Of a stretch of DNA of 64,000 nt, positions 39,201-53,202 are shown piece after piece. The stretch's first letter is position 1, and each line of letters starts with the position of its first letter. The notes beneath the pieces were generated by a model. It was not told the origin of the DNA and searched no databases. It saw nothing but the letters and a program-made list of their open reading frames with translations. Made by a program: the position numbers and the translations under genes. Source of the stretch: Euptelea pleiosperma (lineage: Eukaryota; Streptophyta; Magnoliopsida; Ranunculales; Eupteleaceae); contig CM068548.1 of NCBI GenBank assembly GCA_035048495.1, forward strand, positions 248,001 to 312,000. The letters run 5' to 3'.

Positions 39201-40115
39201 AAGCCTATAACTTGTGACTTTTTTGCAACCGGACCTCATAATTAGACTCATACTCTTCCATTACTATTGTTTCAACATATTTGAAGTGTTGGAACAAGAT
39301 TCGAGACAGTCGAAACAAGTTAGCTCCATCCGTTCATCAACGTCTCAAATTGGACTCAGTTTTTGTGTTACATTGCGAAGCCTATAACTTGTGACTTTTT
39401 TGCAACCGTACCTCATAATTAGACTCATACTCTTCCATTACTATTGTTTCAACATATTTGAAGTGTTGGAACAAGATTCGGGACAGTCGAAACAAGTTAG
39501 CTCCATCCGTTCGTCAACGTCTCAAATTGGACTCAGTTTCTGTGTTACATTCCGAACCCTATAACTTGTGACTTTTTCCCAACCGGACCTCGTAATTGGA
39601 CTCATACTCTTCCATTACTATTGTTTCAACATATTTGAAGTGTTGGAACAAGATTCGAGACAGTCGAAACAAGTTAGCTCCATCCGATCATCAACGTCTC
39701 AAATTGGACTCAGTTTTTGTGTTACATTCCGAAGCCTATAACTTGTGACTTTTTTACAACCGGACCTCATAATTAGACTCATACTCTTCCATTACTATTG
39801 TTTCAACATATTTGAAGTGTTGGAACAAGATTCGAGACAGTCGAAACAAGTTAGCTCCAACCGTTCATCAACGTCTCAAATTGGACTCGGTTTTTGTGTT
39901 ACATTGCGAAGCCTATAACTTGTGACTTTTTTGCAACCGGACCTCCTAATTAGACTCATACTCTTCCATTACTATTGTTTCAACATATTTGAAGTGTTGG
40001 AACAAGATTCGGGACAGTCGAAACAAGTTAGCTCCATCCGTTCGTCAACGTCTCAAATTGGACTCAGTTTCTGTGTTACATTCCGAAGCCTATAACTTGT
40101 GACTTTTTCGCAACC

Positions 40116-40469
40116 GGACCTCATAATTAGACTCAAACTCTTCCATTACTATTGTTTCAACATATTTGAAGTGTTGGAACAAGATTCGAGACAGTCAAAA
40201 CAAGTTAGCTCCATCCGTTCATCAACGTCTCAAATTGGACTCAGTTTTTGTGTTACATTCCGAAGCCTATAACTTGTGACTTTTTTGCAACCGGACCTCA
40301 TAATTAGACTCATACTCTTCCATTACTATTGTTTCAACATATTTGAAGTGTTGGAACAAGATTCGGGACAGTCGAAACAAGTTAGCTCCATCCGTTCGTC
40401 AACGTCTCAAATTGGACTCAGTTTCTGTGTTACATTCCGAAGCCTATAACTTGTGACTTTTTCGCAACC
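40116..40469 (+). repeat. Two-monomer F2'-F extra in Y1
   Basis: Y1 has F2'-F-F2'-F2'-F from 40116 to 41000. Y2 has only F2'-F2'-F from 49841, as does Z2. The 354-bp pair is therefore a local gain in Y1, or less simply a parallel loss elsewhere. Confidence 0.75.
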
Positions 40470-41884
40470 GGACCTCATAATTAGACTCAAACTCTTCCAT
40501 TACTATTGTTTCAACATATTTGAAGTGTTGGAACAAGATTCGAGACAGTCAAAACAAGTTAGCTCCATCCGTTCATCAACGTCTCAAATTGGACTCAGTT
40601 TTTGTGTTACATTCCGAAGCCTATAACTTGTGACTTTTTTGCAACCGGACCTCATAATTAGACTCATACTCTTCCATTACTATTGTTTCAACATATTTGA
40701 AGTGTTGGAACAAGATTCGAGACAGTCAAAACAAGTTAGCTCCATCCGTTCATCAACGTCTCAAATTGGACTCAGTTTTTGTGTTACATTCCGAAGCCTA
40801 TAACTTGTGACTTTTTTGCAACCGGACCTCATAATTAGACTCATACTCTTCCATTACTATTGTTTCAACATATTTGAAGTGTTGGAACAATATTCGGGAC
40901 AGTCGAAACAAGTTAGCTCCATCCGTTCGTCAACGTCTCAAATTGGACTCAGTTTCTGTGTTACATTCCGAACCCTATAACTTATGACTTTTTCGCAACC
41001 GGACCTCGTAATTGGACTCAAACTCTTCTATTACTATTGTTTCAACAGATTTGAAGTGTTGGAACAAGATTCGGGACGGTCGAAACAAGTTAGCTCCATC
41101 CGTTCGTCAACGTCTCAAATTGGACTCAGTTTGTGTGTTACGTTCCGCATCCTATAACTTGTGACTTTTTCGCAACCGGACCTCGTAATTGGACTCAAAC
41201 TCTTCCATTACTATTGTTTCATCACATTTGAAGTGGTGGAACAAGATTCGTGACAGTCGAAACAAGTTAGCTCCATCCGTGCGTCAACGTCTCAAATTTG
41301 ACTCAGTTTGTGTGTTACATTCCGAACCTATAACTTGTGACTTTTTCGCAACCGGACCTCGTAATTGGACTCATACTCTTCCATTACTATTGTTTCAACA
41401 TATTTGAAGTGTTGGAACAAGATTCGAGACAGTCGAAACAAGTTAGCTCCATCCGTTCATCAACGTCTCAAATTGGACTCAGTTTTTGTGTTACATTCCG
41501 AAGCCTATAACTTGTGACTTTTTCGCAACCGGACCTCGTAATTGGACTCATACTCTTCCATTACTATTGTTTCAACATATTTGAAGTGTTGGAACAAGAT
41601 TCGAGACAGTCGAAACAAGTTAGCTCCATCCGTTCATCAACGTCTCAAATTGGACTCAGTTTTTGTGTTACATTCCGAAGCCTATACCTTGTGACTTTTT
41701 TACAACCGGACCTCATAATTAGACTCATACTCTTCCATTACTATTGTTTCAACATATTTGAAGTGTTGGAACAAGATTCGAGACAGTCGAAACAAGTTAG
41801 CTCCATCCGTTCCTCAACGTCTCAAATTGGACTCGGTTTTTGTGTTACATTGCGAAGCCTATAACTTGTGACTTTTTTGCAACC

Positions 41885-42061
41885 GGACCTCATAATTAGA
41901 CTCATACTCTTCCATTACTATTGTTTCAACATATTTGAAGTGTTGGAACAAGATTCGGGACAGTCGAAACAAGTTAGCTCCATCCGTTCGTCAACGTCTC
42001 GAATTGGACTCAGTTTCTGTGTTACATTCCGAAGCCTATAACTTGTGACTTTTTTGCAACC
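41885..42061 (+). repeat. F/B hybrid monomer at the Y1/Y2 junction
   Basis: The unit is type F (GTCTCGAATTGG, TTTCTGTG) up to about 42017. From 42055 it has the B-type end, with six T before GCAACC, and is followed by GGACCCC as at 32869. The exchange lies within 42018-42054. The unrecombined F counterpart at the right end of Y2 is 51256-51432, which ends in TTTTTCGCAACC. Confidence 0.8.
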
Positions 42062-45000
42062 GGACCCCATAATTAGACTCATACTCTTCCATTACTATTG
42101 TTTCAACATATTTGAAGTGTTGGAACAAGATTCGAGACAGTCGAAACAAGTTAGCTCCATCCGTTCATCAACGTCTCAAATTGGACTCAGTTTTTGTGTT
42201 ACATTCCGAAGCCTATAACTTGTGACTTTTTTGCAACCGGACCTCATAATTAGACTCATACTCTTCCATTACTATTGTTTCAACATATTTGAAGTGTTGG
42301 AACAAGATTCGGGACAGTCGAAACAAATTATCTCCATCCGTTCGTCAACGTCTCAAATTGGACTCAGTTTCTGTGTTACATTCCGAAGCCTATAACTTAT
42401 GACTTTTTCGCAACCGGACCTCATAATTAGACTCAAACTCTTCCATTACTATTGTTTCAACAGATTTGAAGTGTTGGAACAATATTTGGGACAGTCGAAA
42501 CAACTTAGCTCCATCCGTACGTCAACGTCTCAAATTGGACTCAGTTTCTGTGTTACATTCCTAAGCCTATAACTTGTGACTTTTTCGCAACCGGACCTCG
42601 TAATTGGACTCAAACTCTTCTATTACTATTGTTTCAAAAGATTTGAAGTGTTGGAATAAGATTTGGGACAGTCGAAACAAGTTAGCTCCATCCGTGCATC
42701 AACGTCTCAAATTCGACTCAATTTGTGTGTAACATTCCGAAACGTATAACTTGTGACTTTGTCGCAATCAGACCTCGTAATTTTACTCAAACTCTTCCAT
42801 TATTATTGTTTCAACACATTTGAAGTATTGGAACATTATTCGGGACAGGCAAAACAAGTTAGCTCCATCCGTGCGTCAACATCTCAAATTGGACATAGTT
42901 TGTGTGTTACATTCCGAAGCCAATAACTTGTGACTTTTTCGCAACCGGACCTCGTAATTGGACTCAAACTCTTCTATTACTATTGTTTCAAAAGATTTGA
43001 AGTGTTGGAATAAGATTTGGGACAGTCGAAACAAGTTAGCTCCATCCGTGCATCAACGTCTCAAATTCGACTCAATTTGTGTGTAACATTCCGAAGCCTA
43101 TAACTTGTGACTTTGTCGCAATCAGACCTCGTAATTTTACACAAACTCTTCCATTATTATTGTTTCAACACATTTGAAGTATTGGAACATGATTCGGGAC
43201 AGGCAAAACAAGTTAGCTCCATCCGTGCGTCAACATCTCAAATTGGACATAGTTTGTGTGTTACATTCCGAAGCCAATAACTTGTGACTTTTTCGAAACC
43301 GAACCTCGTAATTGGACTCAAACTCTTGTATTACTATTATTTCAACACATTTGATGTGTTGGAACAAGATTCGGGATGGTCGAAACTAGTTAGCTCCATC
43401 CGTTCGTCAACGTCTCAAATTGGACTCAGTTTGTGAGTTACATTCCAAAGCCTATAACTTGTGCGTTTTTTGCAACCGGACCTCATAATTAGACTCATAC
43501 TCTTCCATTACTATTGTTTCAACATAGTTGAAGTGTTGGAACAAGATTCGGGACAGTCGAAACAAGTTAGCTCCATCCGTTCGTCAACGTCTCAAATTGG
43601 ACTCAGTTTCTGTGTTACATTCCGAAGCCTATAACTTGTGACTTTTTCGCAACCGGACCTCATAATTAGACAAACTCTTTCATTACTGTTTCAACAGATT
43701 TGAAGTGTTGGAATAATATTTGGGACAGTCGAAACAAGTTAGCTCCATCCGTACGTCAACGTCTCAAATTGGACTCAGTTTCTGTGTTGCATTCCGAAGC
43801 CTATAACTTGTGACTTTTTCGCAACCGGACCTCGTAATTGGACTCAAACTCTTCTCTTACTATTGTTTCAACAGATTTGAAGTGTTGGAACAAGATTCGG
43901 GACGGTCGAAACAAGTTAGCTCCATCCGTTCGTCAACGTCTCAAATTGGACTCAGTTTGTGTGTTACGTTCCGAACCCTATAACTTGTGACTTTTTCGCA
44001 ACCGGACCTCGTAATTGGACTCAAACTCTTCCATTACTATTGTTTCATCACATTTGAAGTGGTGGAACAAGATTCGTGACTGTCGAAACAAGTTAGCTCC
44101 ATCCGTGCGTCAACGTCTCAAATTGGACTCAATTTGTGTGTTACATTCCGAACCTATAACTTGTGACTTTTTCGCAACCGGACCTCGTAATTGGACTCAA
44201 ACTCTTGTATTACTATTATTTCAACACATTTGATGTGTTGGAACAAGATTCGGGACGGTCGAAACTAGTTAGCTCCATCCGTTCGTCAACGTCTCAAATT
44301 GGACTCAGTTTGTGTGTTACATTCCGAAGCCTATAACTTGTGACTTTTTCACAACCGGACCTCATAATTAGACTCAAACTCTTCCATTACTATTGTTTCA
44401 ACAGATTTGAAGTGTTGGAACAATATTTGGGACAGTCGAAACAAGTTAGCTCCATCCGTACGTCAACGTCTCAAATTGGACTCAGTTTCTGTGTTACATT
44501 CCTAAGCCTATAACTTGTGACTTTTTCGCAACCGGACCTCACAATTAGACCCAAACTCTTTCATTACTATTGTTTTAATAGATTTGAAGTGTTGGAAAAA
44601 TATTTGGGACAGTCAAAACAAGTTAGCTCCATCCGTGCGTCAACGTCTCAAATTGGACTCAGTTTGTGTGCTACATTCCTAAGCCTATAACTTGTGACTT
44701 TTTCGCAACCGGACCTCGTAATTGGACTCAAACTCTTCTATTACTATTGTTTCAACAGATTTGAAGTGTTGGAACAAGATTCGGGACGGTCGAAACAAGT
44801 TAGCTCCATCCGTTCGTCAACGTCTCAAATTGGACTCAGTTTGTGTGTTACGTTCCGAACCCTATAACTTGTGACTTTTTCGCAACCGGACCTCGTAATT
44901 GGACTCAAACTCTTCCACTACTATTGTTTCATCACATTTGAAGTGGTGGAACAAGATTCGTGACAGTCGAAACAAGTTAGCTCCATCCGTGCGTCAACGT

Positions 45001-45948
45001 CTCAAATTGGACTCAGTTTGTGTGTTACATTCCGAACCTATAACTTGTGACTTTTTCGCAACCGGACCTCGTAATTGGACTCATACTCTTCCATTACTAT
45101 TGTTTCAACATATTTGAAGTGTTGGAACAAGATTCGAGACAGTCGAAACAAGTTAGCTCCATCCGTTCATCAACGTCTCAAATTGGACTCAGTTTTTGTG
45201 TTACATTCCGAAGCCTATAACTTGTGACTTTTTTGCAACCGGACCTCATAATTAGACTCATACTCTTCCATTACTATTGTTTCAATATATTTGAAGTGTT
45301 GGAACAAGATTCGAGACAGTCGAAACAAGTTAGCTCCATCCGTTCATCAACGTCTCAAATTGGACTCAGTTTTTGTGTTACATTGCGAAGCCTATAACTT
45401 GTGACTTTTTTGCAACCGGACCTCATAATTAGACTCATACTCCTCCATTACTATTGTTTCAACATATTTGAAGTGTTGGAACAAGATTCGAGACAGTCAA
45501 AACAAGTTAGCTCCATCCGTTCATCAAAGTCTCAAATTGGACTCAGTTTTTGTGTTACATTCCGAAGCCTATAACTTGTGACTTTTTTGCAACCGGACCT
45601 CATAATTAGACTCATACTCTTCCATTACTATTGTTTCAACATATTTGAAGTGTTGGAACAAGATTCGGGACAGTCGAAACAAGTTAGCTCCATCCGTTCG
45701 TCAACGTCTCAAATTGGACTCAGTTTCTGTGTTACATTCCGAAGCCTATAACTTGTGACTTTTTCCCAACCGGACCTCATAATTAGACTCAAACTCTTCC
45801 ATTACTATTGTTTCAACATATTTGAAGTGTTGGAACAAGATTCGAGACAGTCAAAACAAGTTAGCTCCATCCGTTCATCAACGTCTCAAATTGGACTCAG
45901 TTTTTGTGTTACATTCCGAAGCCTATAACTTGTGACTTTTTTGCAACC

Positions 45949-46125
45949 GGACCTCATAATTAGACTCATACTCTTCCATTACTATTGTTTCAACAGATTT
46001 GAAGTGTTGGAACAATATTTGGGACAGTCGAAACAAGTTAGCTCCATCCGTACGTCAACGTCTCAAATTGGACTCAGTTTCTGTGTTACATTCCTAAGCC
46101 TATAACTTGTGACTTTTTCGCAACC
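45949..46125 (+). repeat. F/C fusion monomer in Y2 (one monomer lost)
   Basis: The 5' part is type F (ATTAGACTCATACTC). From CAACAGATTTG onward it is type C (GGAACAATATTTGGG, CCGTACGTC). In Y1 these parts belong to two adjacent monomers, F 36755-36931 and C 36932-37108. One 177-bp unit was removed by an in-register exchange within about 30 bp upstream of CAACAG. Confidence 0.85.
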
Positions 46126-46833
46126 GGACCTCGTAATTGGACTCAAACTCTTCTATTACTATTGTTTCAAAAGATTTGAAGTGTTGGAATAAGATTTGGG
46201 ACAGTCGAAACAAGTTAGCTCCATCCGTGCATCAACGTCTCAAATTCGACTCAATTTGTGTGTAACATTCCGAAGCCTATAACTTGTGACTTTGTCGCAA
46301 TCAGACCTCGTAATTTTACTCAAACTCTTCCATTATTATTGTTTCAACACATTTGAAGTATTGGAACATGATTCGGGACAGGCAAAACAAGTTAGCTCCA
46401 TCCGTGCGTCAACATCTCAAATTGGACATAGTTTGTGTGTTACATTCCGAAGCACATAACTTGTGACTTTTTCGAAACCGAACCTCGTAATTGGACTCAA
46501 ACTCTTGTATTACTATTATTTCAACACATTTGATGTGTTGGAACAAGATTCGGGACGGTCGAAACTAGTTAGCTCCATCCGTTCGTCAACGTCTCAAATT
46601 GGACTCAGTTTGTGAGTTACATTCCGAAGCTTATAACTTGTGAGTTTTTTCCAACCGGACCTCATAATTAGACTCATACTCTTCCATTACTATTGTTTCA
46701 ACATATTTGAAGTGTTGGAACAAGATTCGGGACAGTCGAAACAAGTTAGCTCCATCCGTTCGTCAACGTCTCAAATTGGACTCAGTTTCTGTGTTGCATT
46801 CCGAAGCCTATAACTTGTGTCTTTTTCGCAACC

Positions 46834-47541
46834 GGACCTCGTGATTGGACTCAAACTCTTCTATAACTATTGTTACAACACATTTGATGTGTTGGAACAA
46901 GATTCGGGACGGTCGAAACTAGCTAGCTCCATCCGTTCGTCAACCTCTCAAATTGGACTCAGTTTGTGAGTTACATTCCGAAGCCTATAACTTGTGACTT
47001 TTTTGCAACCGGACCTCATAATTAGACTCATACTCTTCCATTACTATTGTTTCAACACATTTGAAGTATTGGAACATGATTCGGGACAGGCAAAACAAGT
47101 TAGCTCCATCCGTGCGTCAACATCTCAAATTGGACATAGTTTGTGTGTTACATTCCGAAGCCAATAACTTGTGACTTTTTCGAAACCGAACCTCGTAATT
47201 GGACTCAAACTCTTGTATTACTATTATTTCAACACATTTGATGTGTTGGAACAAGATTCGGGACGGTCGAAACTAGTTAGCTCCATCCGTTCGTCAACGT
47301 CTCAAATTGGACTCAGTTTGTGAGTTACATTCCGAAGCCTATAACTTGTGAGTTTTTTGCAACCGGACCTCATAATTAGACTCGTACTCTTCCATTACTA
47401 TTGTGTCAACATATTTGAAGTGTTGGAACAAGATTCGGGACAGTCGAAACAAGTTAGCTCCATCCGTTCGTCAACGTCTCAAATTGGACTCAGTTTCTGT
47501 GTTACATTCCGAAGCCTATAACTTGTGACTTTTTCGTAACC
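46834..47541 (+). repeat. Four-monomer insertion in Y2
   Basis: The order is G (46834), F/E hybrid (47011), B (47188) and F (47365). Y1 has nothing here: its F monomer 37641-37816 is followed directly by the unit starting GGACTTC at 37817, which corresponds to 47542. The inserted series closely matches sequence near 52.65-53.2, 56.35-56.9 and 63.1-63.6 kb, including the rare ACTAGCTAGC, so it probably came from the Z region by unequal exchange or conversion. Confidence 0.8.
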
Positions 47542-49486
47542 GGACTTCATAATTAGACTCAAACTCTTCCATTACTATTGTTTCAATAGATTTGAAGTGT
47601 TGGAACAATATTTGGGACAGTCGAAACAAGTTAGCTCCATCCGTACGTCAACGTCTCAAATTGGACTCAGTTTCTGCGTTGCATTCCGAAGCCTATAACT
47701 TGTGACTTTTTCGCAACCGGACCTCGTGATTGGACTCAAACTCTTCTATAACTATTGTTACAACACATTTTATGTGTTGGAACAAGATTCGGGACGGTCG
47801 AAACTAGTTAGCTCCATCCGTTCGTCAACCTCTCAAATTGGACTCAGTTTGTGAGTAACATTCCGAAGCCTATAACTTGTGACCTTTTTGCAACCGGACC
47901 TCATAATTAGACTCATACTCTTTCATTACTATTGTTTCAACATATTTGAAGTGTTGAAACAAGATTCGGGACAGTCAAAATAAGTTAGCTCCATCCGTAC
48001 TTCAACGTCTCAAATTGGACACAGTTTGTGTGTTACGTTCCGAACCCTATAACTTGTGACTTTTTCGCAACTGGACCTCGTAATTGGACTCAAACTCTTC
48101 CATTACTATTGTTTCATCACATTTGAAGTGGTGGAACAAGATTCGTGACATTCGAAACAAGTTAGCTCCATCTGTGCGTCAACGTCTCAAATTGGACTCA
48201 GTTTGTGTGTTACATTCCGTAGCCTATAACTTGTGACTTTTTCGCAACCGGACCTGACAATTAGACCCAAACTCTTTCATTACTATTGTTTTAATAGATT
48301 TGAAGTGTTGGAAAAATATTTGGGACAGTCAAAACAAGTTAGCTCCATCCGTGCGTCAACGTCTCAAATTGGACTCAGTTTGTGTGCTACATTCCTAAGC
48401 CTAAAACTTTGACTTTTTCGCAACCGGACCTCGTAATTGGACTCAAACTCTTCTATTACTATTGTTTCAACAGATTTGAAGTGTTGGAACAAGATTCGGG
48501 ACGGTCGAAACAAGTTAGCTCCATCCGTTCGTCAACGTCTCAAATTGGACTCAGTTTGTGTGTTACGTTCCGAACCTTATAACTTGTGACTTTTTCGCAA
48601 CCGGACCTCGTAATTGGACTCAAACTCTTCCATTACTATTGTTTCATCACATTTGAAGTGGTGGAACAAGATTCGTGACAGTCGAAACAAGTTAGCTCCG
48701 TCCGTGCGTCAACGTCTCAAATTGGACTCAGTTTGTGTGTTACATTCCGAACCTATAACTTGAGACTTTTTCGCAACCGGACCTCGTAATTGGACTCATA
48801 CTCTTCCATTACTATTGTTTCAACATATTTGAAGTGTTGGAACAGGATTCGAGAAAGTCGAAACAAGTTAGCTCCATCCGTTCATCAACGTCTCAAATTG
48901 GACTCAGTTTTTGTGTTACATTCCGAAGCCTATAACTTGTGACTTTTTTGCAACCGGACCTCATAATTAGACTCATACTCTTCCATTACTATTGTTTCAA
49001 CATATTTGAAGTGTTGGAACAAGATTCGAGACAGTCGAAACAAGTTAGCTCCATCCGTTCATCAACGTCTCAAATTGGACTCAGTTTTTGTGTTACATTG
49101 CGAAGCCTATAACTTGTGACTTTTTTGCAACCGTACCTCATAATTAGACTCATACTCTTCCATTACTATTGTTTCAACATATTTGAAGTGTTGGAACAAG
49201 ATTCGGGACAGTCGAAACAAGTTAGCTCCATCCGTTCGTCAACGTCTCAAATTGGACTCAGTTTCTGTGTTACATTCCGAACCCTATAACTTGTGACTTT
49301 TTCCCAACCGGACCTCGTAATTGGACTCATACTCTTCCATTACTATTGTTTCAACATATTTGAAGTGTTGGAACAAGATTCGAGACAGTCGAAACAAGTT
49401 AGCTCCATCCGATCATCAACGTCTCAAATTGGACTCAGTTTTTGTGTTACATTCCGAAGCCTATAACTTGTGACTTTTTTACAACC

Positions 49487-52400
49487 GGACCTCATAATTA
49501 GACTCATACTCTTCCATTACTATTGTTTCAACATATTTGAAGTGTTGGAACAAGATTCGAGACAGTCGAAACAAGTTAGCTCCAACCGTTCATCAACGTC
49601 TCAAATTGGACTCGGTTTTTGTGTTACATTGCGAAGCCTATAACTTGTGACTTTTTTGCAACCGGACCTCATAATTAGACTCATACTCTTCCATTACTAT
49701 TGTTTCAACATATTTGAAGTGTTGGAACAAGATTCGGGACAGTCGAAACAAGTTAGCTCCATCCGTTCGTCAACGTCTCAAATTGGACTCAGTTTCTGTG
49801 TTACATTCCGAAGCCTATAACTTGTGACTTTTTCGCAACCGGACCTCATAATTAGACTCAAACTCTTCCATTACTATTGTTTCAACATATTTGAAGTGTT
49901 GGAACAAGATTCGAGACAGTCAAAACAAGTTAGCTCCATCCGTTCATCAACGTCTCAAATTGGACTCAGTTTTTGTGTTACATTCCGAAGCCTATAACTT
50001 GTGACTTTTTTGCAACCGGACCTCATAATTAGACTCATACTCTTCCATTACTATTGTTTCAACATATTTGAAGTGTTGGAACAAGATTCGAGACAGTCAA
50101 AACAAGTTAGCTCCATCCGTTCATCAACGTCTCAAATTGGACTCAGTTTTTGTGTTACATTCCGAAGCCTATAACTTGTGACTTTTTTGCAACCGGACCT
50201 CATAATTAGACTCATACTCTTCCATTACTATTGTTTCAACATATTTGAAGTGTTGGAACAATATTCGGGACAGTCGAAACAAGTTAGCTCCATCCGTTCG
50301 TCAACGTCTCAAATTGGACTCAGTTTCTGTGTTACATTCCGAACCCTATAACTTATGACTTTTTCGCAACCGGACCTCGTAATTGGACTCAAACTCTTCT
50401 ATTACTATTGTTTCAACAGATTTGAAGTGTTGGAACAAGATTCGGGACGGTCGAAACAAGTTAGCTCCATCCGTTCGTCAACGTCTCAAATTGGACTCAG
50501 TTTGTGTGTTACGTTCCGCATCCTATAACTTGTGACTTTTTCGCAACCGGACCTCGTAATTGGACTCAAACTCTTCCATTACTATTGTTTCATCACATTT
50601 GAAGTGGTGGAACAAGATTCGTGACAGTCGAAACAAGTTAGCTCCATCCGTGCGTCAACGTCTCAAATTTGACTCAGTTTGTGTGTTACATTCCGAACCT
50701 ATAACTTGTGACTTTTTCGCAACCGGACCTCGTAATTGGACTCATACTCTTCCATTACTATTGTTTCAACATATTTGAAGTGTTGGAACAAGATTCGAGA
50801 CAGTCGAAACAAGTTAGCTCCATCCGTTCATCAACGTCTCAAATTGGACTCAGTTTTTGTGTTACATTCCGAAGCCTATAACTTGTGACTTTTTCGCAAC
50901 CGGACCTCGTAATTGGACTCATACTCTTCCATTACTATTGTTTCAACATATTTGAAGTGTTGGAACAAGATTCGAGACAGTCGAAACAAGTTAGCTCCAT
51001 CCGTTCATCAACGTCTCAAATTGGACTCAGTTTTTGTGTTACATTCCGAAGCCTATACCTTGTGACTTTTTTACAACCGAACCTCATAATTAGACTCATA
51101 CTCTTCCATTACTATTGTTTCAACATATTTGAAGTGTTGGAACAAGATTCGAGACAGTCGAAACAAGTTAGCTCCATCCGTTCCTCAACGTCTCAAATTG
51201 GACTCAGTTTTTGTGTTACATTGCGAAGCCTATAACTTGTGACTTTTTTGCAACCGGACCTCATAATTAGACTCATACTCTTCCATTACTATTGTTTCAA
51301 CATATTTGAAGTGTTGGAACAAGATTCGGGACAGTCGAAACAAGTTAGCTCCATCCGTTCGTCAACGTCTCGAATTGGACTCAGTTTCTGTGTTACATTC
51401 CGAAGCCTATAACTTGTGACTTTTTCGCAACCGGACCTCATAATTAGACTCAAACTCTTCCATTACTATTGTTTCAACATATTTGAAGTGTTGGAACAAG
51501 ATTCGAGACAGTCAAAACAAGTTAGCTCCATCCGTTCATCAACGTCTCAAATTGGACTCAGTTTTTGTGTTACATTCCGAAGCCTATAACTTGTGACTTT
51601 TTTGCAACCGGACCTCATAATTAGACTCATACTCTTCCATTACTATTGTTTCAACATATTTGAAGTGTTGGAACAAGATTCGGGACAGTCGAAACAAGTT
51701 AGCTCCATCCGTTCGTCAACGTCTCAAATTGGACTCAGTTTCTGTGTTACATTCCGAAGACTATAACTTGTGACTTTTTCGCAACCGGACCTCATAATTA
51801 GACTCAAACTCTTCCATTACTATTGTTTCAACATATTTGAAGTGTCGGAACAATATTTGGGACAGTCGAAACAAGTTAGCTCCATCCGTACGTCAACGTC
51901 TCAAATTGGACTCAGTTTCTGTGTTACATTCCTAAGCCTATAACTTGTGACTTTTTCGCAACCGGACCTCGTAATTGGACTCAAACTCTTCTATTACTAT
52001 TGTTTCAAAAGATTTGAAGTGTTGGAATAAGATTTGGGACAGTCGAAACAAGTTAGCTCCATCCGTGCATCAACGTCTCAAATTCGACTCAATTTGTGTG
52101 TAACATTCCGAAGCCTATAACTTCTGACTTTGTCGCAATCAGACCTCGTAATTTTACTCGAACTCTTCCATTATTATTGTTTCAACACATTTGAAATATT
52201 GGAACATGATTCGGGACAGGCAAAACAAGTTAGCTCCATCCGTGCGTCAACATCTCAAATTGGACATAGTTTGTGTGTTACATTCCGAAGCACATAACTT
52301 GTGACTTTTTCGAAACCGAACCTCGTAATTGGACTCAAACTCTTGTATTACTATTATTTCAACACATTTGATGTGTTGGAACAAGATTCGGGATGGTCTA

Positions 52401-53202
52401 AACTAGTTAGCTCCATCCGTTCGTCTACGTCTCAAATTGGACTCAGTTTGTGAGTTACATTCCGAAGCCTATAACTTGTGAGTTTTTTGCAACCGGACCT
52501 CATAATTAGACTCATACTCTTCCATTACTATTGTTTCAACATATTTGAAGTGTTGGAACAAGATTCGGGACAGTCGAAACAAGTTAGCTCCATCCGTTCG
52601 TCAACGTCTCAAATTGGACTCAGTTTCTGTGTTGCATTCCGAAGCCTATAACTTGTGTCTTTTTTGCAACCGGACCTCGTGATTGGACTCAAACTCTTCT
52701 ATAACTATTGTTACAACACATTTGATGTGTTGGAACAAGATTCGGGACGGTCGAAACTAGCTAGCTCCATCCGTTCGTCAACCTCTCAAATTGGACTCAG
52801 TTTGTGAGTTACATTCCGAAGCCTATAACTTGTGAGTTTTTTGCAACCGGACCTCATAATTAGACTCATACTCTTCCATTACTATTGTTTCAACACATTT
52901 GAAGTATTGGAACATGATTCGGGACAGGCAAAACAAGTTAGCTCCATCCGTGCGTCAACATCTCAAATTGGACATAGTTTGTGTGTTACATTCCGAAGCC
53001 AATAACTTGTGACTTTTTCGAAACCGAACCTCGTAATTGGACTCAAACTCTTGTATTACTATTATTTCAACACATTTGATGTGTTGGAACAAGATTCGGG
53101 ACGGTCGAAACTAGTTAGCTCCATCCGTTCGTCAACGTCTCAAATTGGACTCAGTTTGTGAGTTACATTCCGAAGCCTATAACTTGTAAGTTTTTTGCAA
53201 CC
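49487..53202 (+). repeat. Block Z, copy 1 (21 monomers, 3716 bp)
   Basis: This is the first of two equal-length copies. A monomers begin at about 50549 and 54265, and the rare GTGTCGGAACAATA occurs at about 51843 and 55559. The left 1.9 kb is also the right end of Y2. The order includes F2, F, F2', F2', F, I, A, runs of F2, then C, D, E, B, F, G, an F/E hybrid and B. No gene is present. Confidence 0.87.

Larger units (their letters stand above)
32862..42054 (+). repeat. Block Y, copy 1 (52 monomers, 9193 bp)
   Basis: This is the first copy of a second large tandem duplication. Its left 2.2 kb is the 3' end of X3; the rest is new, rich in F and F2 monomers. Corresponding marks recur 9193 bp later, such as GGACCCCATAATT at about 32869 and 42062 and TTAGACAAACTC at about 34468 and 43668. 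It contains an extra F2'-F pair (40116-40469) relative to copy 2, and private single-base indels near 34064, 34572, 36752, 37374 and 37668. Confidence 0.88.
42055..51425 (+). repeat. Block Y, copy 2 (53 monomers, 9371 bp)
   Basis: The second copy of Y matches copy 1 at offsets of 9193, then 9016, then 9725 and finally 9371 bp. The steps correspond to loss of one monomer (fusion at 45949-46125), gain of four (46834-47541) and absence of the two-monomer extra present in Y1. It carries the X3-private marks AATTATCTCC near 42327 and CATAGTTGAAG near 43523. This shows that Y arose after X3 acquired them. Confidence 0.88.
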
